In this document: in pieces, positions 1-7,221 of the stretch
Numbering within the stretch: the first letter of the stretch is position 1
Layout: the number at the start of each line of letters is the position of its first letter
NCBI GenBank assembly: GCA_039197765.1
Contig: JBCCTX010000086.1
Span: forward strand, 1 to 23,181
Origin: JBCCTX01 sp039197765
GTDB taxonomy: Bacteria > Bacteroidota > Bacteroidia > J057
Reading direction: 5' to 3'
DNA: 23,181 nt
Notes under the pieces: generated by a model
Told to the model about the DNA's origin: nothing
Database searches by the model: none
The model's input: the letters and a program-made list of their open reading frames with translations, nothing else
Program-made: the position numbers and the translations under genes

Positions 1-1
1 C

Positions 2-340
2 ATGATCAATGAATCTCCTTCACCTTACGAACAGTATGAAGGATTGGGCAAGTGGAATGCTTATGATGTAGTTTTTAAGGCCGCCCGCTTCAAAAATGGG
101 AAAAAGGTAAAAGATGCCTTTGCAACCGTATATTTCAATGGAAAGAAGGTGCATAAGAAGCACAAAATCACCAAAGTATGGGGAGGCCCCAACTCAGGCT
201 TAGACGGTGGCAACGATGGAGGAAAAGGGATCACAGATACGCCCGGAGGGATCAAACTTCAAGCCGAAGGACACGATGTCCTGTATCGAAATATATGGAT
301 AAAGGAGCTAGATCTAGCGGGAAAAAGCACGAATTTTTAA
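2..340 (+). CDS. DUF1080 / 3-keto-disaccharide hydrolase-like protein (3' end only)
   Basis: Only the last 112 residues are in the window. The frame is open to the left edge, so the ATG at position 2 is probably internal. The visible part matches the C-terminal half of the DUF1080 (PF06439) jelly-roll fold: a strand pair around W-N-x-Y-D-V-V-F, the segment VYFNGKKVHKKHKI, a Gly-rich loop, and the typical ending GGIKLQAEGHDVLYRNIWIKEL. Family members are usually secreted or periplasmic lipoproteins of 200-300 residues that act on 3-keto-sugars or other glycosides. The signal peptide would lie outside the window. It is followed by a 238-bp gap before the sigma-factor gene, so it is probably not part of that operon. 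The family call is strong; the substrate is unknown. Confidence 0.85.
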   Translation: MINESPSPYEQYEGLGKWNAYDVVFKAARFKNGKKVKDAFATVYFNGKKVHKKHKITKVWGGPNSGLDGGNDGGKGITDTPGGIKLQAEGHDVLYRNIWIKELDLAGKSTNF

Positions 341-377
341 GATTCTTGATCTCTTCCTACAAGATTTTTTTTCTTAA
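337..377 (+). terminator. Possible terminator after the DUF1080 gene
   Basis: Short inverted arms TCTTG (344-348) and CAAGA (360-364) are followed directly by a run of eight T (365-372). A second outer pairing TTAAGA (337-342) / TCTTAA (372-377) is also possible. The stem is short and AT-rich, so this is a weak rho-independent terminator candidate. It overlaps the end of the stop codon. Confidence 0.3.
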
Positions 378-421
378 GCCCAAAAATTCCGGGTCTTCTT
401 AGAATCCCCTAACAATACTTC

Positions 422-443
422 TTTCGGTCAACCTAGACCGAAA
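422..443. repeat. Inverted repeat upstream of the sigma-factor promoter
   Basis: Perfect 8-bp arms TTTCGGTC (422-429) and GACCGAAA (436-443) flank a 6-bp spacer. No T-run follows on either strand, so it does not look like a terminator. It lies about 25 bp upstream of the candidate -33 box of the sigma-factor gene and could be an operator. The cognate protein is unknown. Confidence 0.35.
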
Positions 444-467
444 TTCCGAATTCCCATACAATCGTAG

Positions 468-497
468 TTGACAGTTGAAAAATTGTCCCTATTTTCG
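468..497 (+). promoter_or_regulatory. Candidate Bacteroidota-type promoter for the sigma/anti-sigma/TonB operon
   Basis: A -33-like TTG inside TTGACA (468-473) is separated by 19 bp from TATTTTCG (490-497), which matches the -7 consensus TAnnTTTG except at one base. It would give a leader of about 75 nt before the ATG at 579. This is a pattern match only; no transcript data were available. Confidence 0.4.
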
Positions 498-578
498 TAA
501 TCTAAAATGATTCTAAATAGTAGCTGTAGGATAATTCCTCGACGATTAGGGTCCACAAGTACATTAACCTATTGAGCA

Positions 579-1160
579 ATGCTTCTAAGGAATAGCAAGC
601 GAGGGGAAAGAAAACTTAATTTCAAAACTCGTAAAGGGTTTGATTTGCTTTATGAAACATATGCACCGAAACTATTTGCTATATGCTATAGCCGTATTCA
701 GCATCGAGAAGAGTCAGAAGAAATTGTTCACGATATATTTCAATCTGTTTGGGAGAGAAGAGACAAAATTTCAGATGTAGAAGGGTCTATCGAACGGTAT
801 TTAATACGTGCAGCAAAACTTAAGACCATTGATTACTTTCGCAAGCAGAATAGACAAGCTATTTTCCTCACAGACGAAATAGAAAAGCTTTTCATAAACG
901 AGTACGCTACGGAAAATGAGTACAACTTAATAGAGCTTAAGGTAAGAGTAGCTGAACTTGTCGACCAGCTACCCAATACATGTAAAACGGTCTATAAATG
1001 TAGTCGGGAACAAGGAATGAGTAATAAGGAAATCGCTTCTAAATTACTCATTTCAGAAAAAACCGTTGAGTCCCATATAACAAAAGCTTTGAAGCATTTC
1101 CGCAGAAATCTTGCCGAGTATGCAGGTCCTATAGTATTACTGATTGCGGGACTTTACTGA
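579..1160 (+). CDS. ECF RNA polymerase sigma factor (sigma-70 family, FecI-like)
   Basis: A 193-residue protein of ECF size with only regions 2 and 4. Region 2 is about residues 24-90, with the -10 recognition helix around EEIVHDIFQSVWERR and the DNA-melting segment ending LKTIDYFRKQNR. Region 4 is about residues 123-178, with a helix-turn-helix SNKEIASKLLISEKTVESHITKALKHFRRNL. It directs RNA polymerase to target promoters when released by the anti-sigma factor encoded 72 bp downstream. The Bacteroidota version of this family normally drives its own neighbouring TonB receptor operon. The C-terminus is odd: after region 4 there is a short hydrophobic tail (AGPIVLLIAGLY), seen in some Bacteroidota paralogues and of unknown role. 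ATG at 579 is the first in-frame ATG; the first 18 residues are basic and do not align to region 2, so a later start is possible. Confidence 0.92.
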   Translation: MLLRNSKRGERKLNFKTRKGFDLLYETYAPKLFAICYSRIQHREESEEIVHDIFQSVWERRDKISDVEGSIERYLIRAAKLKTIDYFRKQNRQAIFLTDEIEKLFINEYATENEYNLIELKVRVAELVDQLPNTCKTVYKCSREQGMSNKEIASKLLISEKTVESHITKALKHFRRNLAEYAGPIVLLIAGLY

Positions 1161-1232
1161 AAAAGTTATTTTTTTACTTCTTGAATCAGGGTAAGACCCC
1201 ACTTGTACGATATACCTATTAAACGTACAAGT

Positions 1233-2198
1233 ATGAAGGTTACTCGAGAACTGCTGGAAAAGTATAGTCGTGGAGAATGTACAGCTGATGAAACTGCCGA
1301 AATAGAAACCTGGCTCTCCTCTGTAGAGGATGATTCCAACCTATCCGAACAGGAATTTGGCGATTCGATTAATAACATCCGACTCAAACTCCATGAAACG
1401 CTATCTGATCCTAAGTTGAAGAATAAAGTAATTCCTCTGTATAAAAGGGTAACCCGCTACGCCGCAGCAGCTGTCTTCCTCTGTGTAATAGGATTTTCTG
1501 CATACTACTTTTCTCCGGGCGGTTCTAAACAAACGCTCAATGGCGTTCAAGTAGTTTCTGCAGATCAAACTGTAGAAACCCGCCGTGGAGAAAAAAGAAC
1601 CCTTAGACTTCCTGATGGCTCTACGATTCGATTGAACTATGAATCCGAGCTCAAAGTTTCGGAGCTTTTCAATGATTCTAAACGAATTGTTTACCTCACG
1701 GGAGATGCGCATTTCGATGTAATAAGCGATCCTGAAAAGCCATTCATAATCTATACTCAAAACGCTAAGACGGAGGTCTTAGGAACCTCTTTTACCATAA
1801 TGGCTAAAGAGGATTTCTCCAAAACAGAAGTTATAGTTACTAGTGGAAAAGTAGCCTTTTCTGAAAAAGAAAATACCAGAAATACTGCAACTCTTACCAT
1901 CAACAACAGGGCGATCCTGACATCAAATAAGGAGATTGAAACGGATACAGTGGATGCCCAAAAACTGGTGGCCTGGAAAGATAATCGCTTGCTCTTTGAG
2001 GATCAATCCTTAGGAGAAATTATTGAAGTAGTAGAACCTTGGTATGATGTTGAGTTCACCATTCAACAAAAGTCATTGCTTAAGGAGCACTTAACCTTCT
2101 CTTACCAGGACCCTTCATTGGACTTATTGATGGACCGGATGAGTAAGATGTTAGACTTTGAGTATCGCATAGAAGGAAAAGAGATTACGATCTACTAA
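1233..2198 (+). CDS. FecR-family anti-sigma factor (FecR + DUF4974 domains)
   Basis: An inner-membrane anti-sigma/sigma-regulator that would hold the upstream ECF factor and take a signal from the STN domain of the downstream receptor. From the ATG at 1233 (321 residues): N-terminal cytoplasmic segment 1-70 beginning MKVTRELLEKYSRGECTADE, typical of FecR N-termini; one membrane segment about 76-93 (AAAAVFLCVIGFSAYYF); periplasmic FecR domain about 115-215 (RRGEKRTLRLPDGSTIRLN, then LTGDAHFDV and VLGTSFTIMA); C-terminal DUF4974 domain about 252-321, ending with the usual short-strand motif. A TTG at 1203 would add ten residues outside the family alignment, so ATG 1233 is preferred. The stop codon is almost contiguous with the receptor gene, so the two are surely co-transcribed. 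Confidence 0.92.
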   Translation: MKVTRELLEKYSRGECTADETAEIETWLSSVEDDSNLSEQEFGDSINNIRLKLHETLSDPKLKNKVIPLYKRVTRYAAAAVFLCVIGFSAYYFSPGGSKQTLNGVQVVSADQTVETRRGEKRTLRLPDGSTIRLNYESELKVSELFNDSKRIVYLTGDAHFDVISDPEKPFIIYTQNAKTEVLGTSFTIMAKEDFSKTEVIVTSGKVAFSEKENTRNTATLTINNRAILTSNKEIETDTVDAQKLVAWKDNRLLFEDQSLGEIIEVVEPWYDVEFTIQQKSLLKEHLTFSYQDPSLDLLMDRMSKMLDFEYRIEGKEITIY

Positions 2199-2220
2199 CG
2201 TGGAAGATATCAATCAGTTT

Positions 2221-4857
2221 ATGCGACATTATCTGATGGTTATATCGGTTGTACTATCGATGGTTGGATACACAACGGTCTACAGCCAATCCCACCCTAA
2301 TCCCTTGGATGAAAAAGTCTCTATATCCTTCCGAGATCACTCTGTCAAAGAGGCATTTAGCATGATTCGCGAAGAGACGGGGCATTTCATTAATTATGCA
2401 AATTCAAAGGCAGATCCAACGAGGAGGATTTCCCATACCTACTCCCAAGTAAGGCTAGGACATATCATTAAAGAAATTTGGGGTAGAGATAACATTCAAT
2501 TGGAAGCCCATGGTAACTCCATAGACATACTATCAAAAGACAAAGGAAAAATAGAAGGGACTGTAACAAATAGGGAGGGGGAACCGGTACCTTTTGCCAC
2601 TGTGGCCTTAATAGAGTTGGATACCTTGGTAATTGCCGAGGAGTTGGGAAATTTTATCTTCAATCAAATTGAGCATGGATTCTACACCTTATCAATTACT
2701 TCCATTGGGTATCAGCCTAAGCAAGTAGAGACTGAAGTGGTAGCCAATCAGACCACAAAGTTGGAAATAGAACTGATCGAGGCAGTTCGTGCACTGGAAG
2801 AAGTAGTCATAACAGATAAGTTAAGTGAGGCCCGAAGACTTGAAAATTCCGCTCAAGCTGTAACAGTCGTAGAAACCCAAGTGGCCAAGCTGGAGACTGC
2901 GGACTTGGGGGAATTGCTTGCTAGAACCGAAGGTGTCAGTGTTCAAAGAGCCGGGGGCTTAGGTTCCAACACACGGTTCTCTTTAAACGGTCTCACCGAT
3001 GATCAAATCCGCTTTTTCCTGGATGGAATTCCTCTGGATTTAATGGGTTATACAGTGGGCCTGGCTAATATACCCGTCAACTTAGTTGAACGGGCAGAAA
3101 TCTATAAAGGCGTTGTTCCCATTCAGTTTGGGGCGGATGCCTTAGGGGGGGCGGTCAATCTAGTATCTGCTTCAAATTATGTAGGCACCAGTGGGGATGC
3201 TTCCTATCAGGTCGGTTCCTTTGGTACCCATCGGGCCACTTTGGCCTTTCAACACCGACCAAATATCAAAGGTTTCTTTGTGGGAGCCAATACATTTTTT
3301 GACTATTCCAACAACAATTATCAAATCGATGTGGAAATTCCCAATGCTCGAGGTCGACTCTCACAAGAAACCATACGGCGCTTCCATGATGGCTTCCGAT
3401 CTGCTGGTCTCAATGTCAACTTAGGGTTAAATGAGGTTCCCTGGGCAGATCTTTTTTCTGTGAGGATATTTGGGAGTGAGTTTGAACGCGATGTCCAGAA
3501 TAACCTCATTATGACTATCCCCTATGGGGAAGTAACGAATGGTAACCAATCCCTCGGAGGATTGTTGCGCTGGAAAAAAAATCTCCAACTAGGCCCAGAA
3601 TTCGATATTACGATAGGCCAATCAACTACCTGGATTGAATTTCAAGACCTTTCCCAATTTGTCTACAACTGGTTGGGCGAACGGCAGAGAGACTTGAATG
3701 GAGAGATCATTATCCGGGCCAACCCAGGCGAGATAGGAGATCCTACTGATATCCAATTGATTGATAGGGCTTACTATGGACGCTTGAATGCTAAATATCC
3801 CATTGGGAAGGAACACCAAGTGCAGCTTTCTTCTGCACCGACATTGACCACACGTACAGGCGAAGATCGCTTGATTGCTGACCCTACCATCCTAGTACTG
3901 GATCCTCTTGGCCTCAAAAGCGACCTATTCAATTGGGTTAATGGGATTGAGTACCTATGGGAACCTACAAGTAAAAACCTGGAGTACCTAGCCTTTGTCA
4001 AAAATTACTGGCAAAGCGTGCTTGCCGAACAACTATTTGTCACTGATATTATTGAGAACAATCGTGAAACCAATGAGTGGGGGGCTGGAAGCAGTTTAAG
4101 GTACCAGTTTGCTGAAAAATGGTCGCTAAAGGCTTCGTATGAATGGGCAACTCGTCTCCCCAGAGCCACAGAGATATTTGGAAATGGAGCACTTATTTTG
4201 GCAAACACGGATTTGGAGCCTGAAAGGAGTCACAACGCCAACCTATCCCTTGCCTACACCTCCAGTCCCTTGAAGCAGTCAAACTGGCTACTTAGTATAA
4301 ACGGCTTTATTCGAAATACAGAGAATTTAATCGTCCTCCTAGGTAGTGGGCAAACCTTTAGCAACCAAAATGTTTTGGGAGCTACCTCACAGGGGGTGGA
4401 AGTTACAGGAAACTGGACGGCTACTAATAAGCGACTCCGTGTCGAGCTAGGTGGAACCTACCAGGATTTTCGGAATGATTCGGATGAAGGGAGTTTCTCG
4501 GCTTTTAAGGGAGATCGAATACCGAATAGACCCTATTTCTTTGCCAATGGCTCCTTGCGGTACAGCTTTCCCAATATACTAGGAGAAACAAATAGCTTAG
4601 ATCTTTTTGGGAACACCCGTTATGTACATGAATTTTTTAGAGGCTGGGAGAGTATCGGTAATCCTGACTTTAAACAGGTAATCCCAGAACAGTTAGTCCA
4701 CAACCTAGGGCTGACCTACAGCACCTTTTGGGCTTCCAGAAAGCTGTCAATAACCGGGGAAGTACAAAACCTGACTAATGAAAAGATCTTCGATTTTTTT
4801 GGGGTTCAACGCCCAGGTCGGGCTTTTTTCCTCAAAGGGACCTTCGATATGTTTTGA
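2221..4857 (+). CDS. TonB-dependent outer-membrane transducer/receptor with STN domain
   Basis: An outer-membrane beta-barrel that imports a ligand using TonB energy and reports occupancy to the FecR protein. From ATG 2221 (878 residues): signal peptide MRHYLMVISVVLSMVGYTTVYSQS; STN (secretin/TonB short N-terminal) domain about 33-106; carboxypeptidase-regulatory-like domain about 109-185, starting GKIEGTVTNREGEPVPFATV; TonB-box-like EEVVITD near 193-199; plug about 205-316 with FFLDGIPLDLMGYT and RAEIYKGVVPIQFGADALGGAVNLV; then the barrel, ending in Phe as is usual for Bam substrates. The STN domain marks it as a signalling receptor rather than a plain SusC. A GTG at 2200 would add seven residues with two acids before the signal peptide, so ATG 2221 is preferred. 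The plug-barrel layout resembles siderophore/metal receptors more than SusC proteins, and no SusD follows. Ligand specificity is unproven. Confidence 0.93.
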   Translation: MRHYLMVISVVLSMVGYTTVYSQSHPNPLDEKVSISFRDHSVKEAFSMIREETGHFINYANSKADPTRRISHTYSQVRLGHIIKEIWGRDNIQLEAHGNSIDILSKDKGKIEGTVTNREGEPVPFATVALIELDTLVIAEELGNFIFNQIEHGFYTLSITSIGYQPKQVETEVVANQTTKLEIELIEAVRALEEVVITDKLSEARRLENSAQAVTVVETQVAKLETADLGELLARTEGVSVQRAGGLGSNTRFSLNGLTDDQIRFFLDGIPLDLMGYTVGLANIPVNLVERAEIYKGVVPIQFGADALGGAVNLVSASNYVGTSGDASYQVGSFGTHRATLAFQHRPNIKGFFVGANTFFDYSNNNYQIDVEIPNARGRLSQETIRRFHDGFRSAGLNVNLGLNEVPWADLFSVRIFGSEFERDVQNNLIMTIPYGEVTNGNQSLGGLLRWKKNLQLGPEFDITIGQSTTWIEFQDLSQFVYNWLGERQRDLNGEIIIRANPGEIGDPTDIQLIDRAYYGRLNAKYPIGKEHQVQLSSAPTLTTRTGEDRLIADPTILVLDPLGLKSDLFNWVNGIEYLWEPTSKNLEYLAFVKNYWQSVLAEQLFVTDIIENNRETNEWGAGSSLRYQFAEKWSLKASYEWATRLPRATEIFGNGALILANTDLEPERSHNANLSLAYTSSPLKQSNWLLSINGFIRNTENLIVLLGSGQTFSNQNVLGATSQGVEVTGNWTATNKRLRVELGGTYQDFRNDSDEGSFSAFKGDRIPNRPYFFANGSLRYSFPNILGETNSLDLFGNTRYVHEFFRGWESIGNPDFKQVIPEQLVHNLGLTYSTFWASRKLSITGEVQNLTNEKIFDFFGVQRPGRAFFLKGTFDMF

Positions 4858-4894
4858 CGAAGTGAGAAATGTATAATTATAAACGATGTAACCA

Positions 4895-6427
4895 ATGAAA
4901 AAAACGTTTCAATTTTTGCTCTGTATGCTGCTAGCCAGCTTATTATATATAAGTTGTGAGGATGAAGACGATGATGACCCCGTGGTACCCGCCACCATCA
5001 CAAGCGTAAGTGATGGGACTGCCATTGAGGGAGGGACAATCCAGCATACAATAACGCTAAGCAATACAGCTGGGGGTAGTTTTACAGCTAGTATTACCAC
5101 AGGTACGGCAAGCGATGAGGACTTCAGCAGTGACCTTGCCAATGCCAATCTTAGCGCAGGAGTCAGTTTTACCAATAGCCAACTAACCGTACCGCAAGGA
5201 GTCAGTAGCTTTACCATTGAAATCAGTACAACTGCGGATGAGGAAGATGAGAATGACGAAAGCTATACCCTAACAATAGGCACCCAAAGCGGCTCGGGAA
5301 TCATTACAGATGATGACTTACCAGTAGCCTACTTTGCTCAAGTTGAGACACAAACACCTGATGGCGACAGGTTGGTTTTCATGAGTATTCTTCCAAGTCT
5401 TAGTACTGAAATTGACTTGAGTGCGGCTGTGGAACTAGGGGGCGTATCAAGGGTTCGCACCTTTAATGGGAAATTATACGCCTTTAGCGGAGAGACCTTT
5501 GAAGTAACCCGTTTTGGACTGGATGAAAATAATACGCCTATTGAGGAAGACAAGTTTTCATTAGCAGGTTTAGGGGTATCAAATATTTCATCTTCTATAG
5601 CTTTTGTATCGGAAACAAGGGCACTCTATGCCGATATCATTCTCAGGCAATTTGTAATATGGGATCCTACAGCTATGGAAATCATAACTTCCATACCCTT
5701 TCCGGACGAAATTCCCCAAAGTCCACAAGCGGATAGACCCATAGTAGATTTTAATGGAAGGATATTTCTTGCCTTAGCAGGTTTGGACTTTACTACCTTT
5801 CAAGTGACACCTGGGGCTACAGTGGCCATTATAGATCCAGTTGCCGAAACAGTAACAGTTGCTACCGATGAAACAGCACCCGCTGGAAATGTAGGAACCC
5901 TGGATGCTGCAGGCGATTATTATTTCACGGCCAATTCTTATTTCGGGTTAGGACATAATTTCAATATAGAACTTCAACCTTCACCGGTGCTGTTGCGAAT
6001 AAACAATGGGACAAGCGAATTCGACCCCAATTTTCGCCTAGATGGGGCAGCTACCAATGTAGATAGCTTTCCTGATATACTTCATTTCACCATTTCTGAA
6101 AATCGATATGTGGTGGGCGTTCACGATGACACTAATGGCAGCTTATCAGAGAATCCTGGAGGCGTTTTTGGCGCTTTTTCTGCTCCTTGGCAGCTATGGA
6201 TTGGGGATTCGAATAACCTGGATGCTATCAGAGTCCAAGAAAACGAAGATGAACTTTTCCTTTTCGCACCCTTTGTTGTAGACGGAGAATTCTATATATC
6301 CCCAACCTTCATTGAGGAGCGAAGTGCAGATGACCCTGCCCCACTGTATAGGGTTACTGATAATGGAACCTTAGAATTGGTCAATCAAACCGTCGGGTTT
6401 ATTCGGCGGGTAGGGAGAGTAAGATAG
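4895..6427 (+). CDS. Putative surface lipoprotein: Calx-beta-like domain plus large beta-rich (propeller/DUF4374-like) domain
   Basis: 510 residues. The N-terminus MKKTFQFLLCMLLASLLYISC is a lipoprotein signal with Cys21. It is followed at once by EDEDDDD, an acidic stretch of the kind that sends Bacteroidota lipoproteins to the cell surface. Residues about 31-142 look like a Calx-beta repeat (TASDEDFSSD, an acid-rich EEDENDESY, ending SGIITDDD), a calcium-binding fold used in extracellular proteins. Residues about 144-510 are beta-rich with repeated short phrases (FNGKLYAFSG, DFNGRIFLALAG, ATVAIIDP), suggesting a beta-propeller. The general look recalls DUF4374/XusB-type siderophore-binding lipoproteins that accompany TonB receptors, but this cannot be verified by eye. 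The gene starts 37 bp after the receptor gene and is followed by a terminator, so it is the last gene of the operon and probably captures the ligand for the receptor. Confidence 0.75.
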   Translation: MKKTFQFLLCMLLASLLYISCEDEDDDDPVVPATITSVSDGTAIEGGTIQHTITLSNTAGGSFTASITTGTASDEDFSSDLANANLSAGVSFTNSQLTVPQGVSSFTIEISTTADEEDENDESYTLTIGTQSGSGIITDDDLPVAYFAQVETQTPDGDRLVFMSILPSLSTEIDLSAAVELGGVSRVRTFNGKLYAFSGETFEVTRFGLDENNTPIEEDKFSLAGLGVSNISSSIAFVSETRALYADIILRQFVIWDPTAMEIITSIPFPDEIPQSPQADRPIVDFNGRIFLALAGLDFTTFQVTPGATVAIIDPVAETVTVATDETAPAGNVGTLDAAGDYYFTANSYFGLGHNFNIELQPSPVLLRINNGTSEFDPNFRLDGAATNVDSFPDILHFTISENRYVVGVHDDTNGSLSENPGGVFGAFSAPWQLWIGDSNNLDAIRVQENEDELFLFAPFVVDGEFYISPTFIEERSADDPAPLYRVTDNGTLELVNQTVGFIRRVGRVR

Positions 6428-6463
6428 GTTTAACTAAAGAGCAAATGTTGTTAGAACCCTAAG

Positions 6464-6499
6464 AACCAGGTCTATTATGTTGGTAGATCTGGTTTTTTT
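6464..6499 (+). terminator. Rho-independent terminator of the sigma-FecR-TonB-lipoprotein operon
   Basis: The stem AACCAGGTCTA (6464-6474) pairs with TAGATCTGGTT (6484-6494). It is 11 bp with one G-U pair, has a 9-nt loop and runs into seven T (6493-6499). It lies 37 bp after the lipoprotein stop codon. The structure is convincing. Confidence 0.85.
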
Positions 6500-6585
6500 A
6501 AGCAGCTGTTGTTTGTAATTCTAGCCCAATCTATAACCTTAACTTGCTTAACGTAATTAGATCTAATAAAGTTAGTCTATTTGGT

Positions 6586-6684
6586 ATGAAAAACGTTCTT
6601 TATGCGGTTCAATTCCCCCAAGAAGTGTTTGAGGTAGAAAATATTCTTTTACAAGCGCTTTATGAGGTAAAAAACGCCATTTAA
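6586..6684 (+). CDS. Very doubtful 32-residue open frame
   Basis: ATG to TAA gives a 32-residue peptide, MKNVLYAVQFPQEVFEVENI followed by LLQALYEVKNAI. It contains two similar pentapeptides, FEVEN and YEVKN, encoded by similar DNA (TTTGAGGTAGAAAAT and TTATGAGGTAAAAAAC). No ribosome-binding site, signal peptide or family is recognised. It could be a small protein, a gene remnant or chance. It is listed because the internal repetition is odd. Confidence 0.12.
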   Translation: MKNVLYAVQFPQEVFEVENILLQALYEVKNAI

Positions 6685-6706
6685 AGGCTGGTTTCAACCC
6701 TAGAAC

Positions 6707-6738
6707 CCGTAGGGCCAGATGATCATCTGGCCCTACGG
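6707..6738. repeat. Perfect 32-bp palindrome
   Basis: The left arm CCGTAGGGCCAGATGA is followed at once by its exact reverse complement, giving a 16+16 bp palindrome with no spacer. The core CCAGATGATCATCTG and the downstream CTACxGTAAG recur at 15539-15566, also in a convergent intergenic gap. This suggests a small dispersed repeat family. No T-run is attached, so it is not a classical terminator. Confidence 0.8.
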
Positions 6739-6766
6739 TAAGGTGTGCAAAGGTAAACTATCCTGT

Positions 6767-6795
6767 AGGGCCTTTTTCATAAAGGGTAAGGCCCT
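6767..6795. repeat. Hairpin-forming inverted repeat downstream of the DoxX gene
   Basis: AGGGCCTT (6767-6774) and AAGGCCCT (6788-6795) form an 8-bp GC-rich stem with a 13-nt loop. It starts 26 bp past the DoxX stop codon on the - strand and could stabilise or end that transcript, although no T-run follows on either strand. The flanking TATCCTGTAGGG (6759-6770) is shared, inverted, with 18045-18056. Confidence 0.45.
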
Positions 6796-6820
6796 GATTG
6801 ATGGGTAAGAGCTTTGCCTC

Positions 6821-7189
6821 CTAGGCACCTACCAGCCTGGAAAAGCGTTCTTTGTTGGCATAAACCAAGCCTAAACTCATCAACAAACAAAGTATGGCTG
6901 CGCCTATACCCTTTGGATCATGCAGCGCATGAAATACAGTGGCATTGAACATAATGGCTGTTATTATAGTCAAGGCTAAGGGAACAAATTTGTTGGCTAA
7001 TAAGGCAATGCCCCCTAACATTTCCAGGACCCCAATCAGCTTTAAAAATCCCGATCGAATATAAATTTGCATTAATTCGCCTCCATCTCCTGCCGGATTA
7101 GGGATTTCGATAAAGACTAAAAATTTATTTAGCCCAATAATGACCATGAAAAGGCCTAAGAAGATGCGTAAAACCTTGAATATTCTCAT
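6821..7189 (-). CDS. DoxX-family membrane protein
   Basis: A 122-residue four-helix inner-membrane protein of the DoxX/DoxD-like family, whose members are linked to quinone or thiosulfate redox chemistry or to oxidative-stress complexes; the exact function here is unknown. The hydrophobic segments are IFLGLFMVIIGLNKFLVFI, FLKLIGVLEMLGGIALLA, FVPLALTIITAIMFNATVFHAL and IGAAILCLLMSLGLVYA. The family hallmark GLNKF in helix 1 and the LxxIGxLExxGGIALL pattern in helix 2 are visible. The frame is open further upstream to 7282, but that extension overlaps the hydrolase gene and lacks similarity. ATG 7189 (MRIFKVLRIFLG) gives the usual family length. It lies 32 bp behind the alpha/beta hydrolase gene and is presumably its operon partner. 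Confidence 0.85.
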   Translation of the reverse strand: MRIFKVLRIFLGLFMVIIGLNKFLVFIEIPNPAGDGGELMQIYIRSGFLKLIGVLEMLGGIALLANKFVPLALTIITAIMFNATVFHALHDPKGIGAAILCLLMSLGLVYANKERFSRLVGA

Positions 7190-7221
7190 GTCTACAATTG
7201 TGTGTGTTATGTATGGTTTTA

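Larger units (their letters stand above)
6500..6820. other. Intergenic stretch with palindromes and no clear gene
   Basis: This convergent gap lies between the lipoprotein operon (+) and the DoxX gene (-). It holds a 12-bp palindrome ATTAGATCTAAT (6556-6567), a doubtful 32-codon frame (6586-6684), a 32-bp perfect palindrome (6707-6738) and a further hairpin (6767-6795). The octamer GTAGGGCC or its complement occurs three times between 6709 and 6772. No RNA gene or longer coding frame was recognised. Confidence 0.6.

Noticed and set aside
1203..1232. TTG start adding ten residues to the FecR-like protein
   Set aside because: The residues do not align with family N-termini, while ATG 1233 begins directly with the conserved ELLEKY segment.
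1401..1760. 119-codon open frame on the - strand inside the FecR gene
   Set aside because: It lies fully inside a well-supported gene on the other strand, and its product shows no domain or signal.
4909..5217. 102-codon open frame on the - strand inside the lipoprotein gene
   Set aside because: Shadow of the repetitive acidic and Ser/Thr-rich coding sequence; no family likeness.
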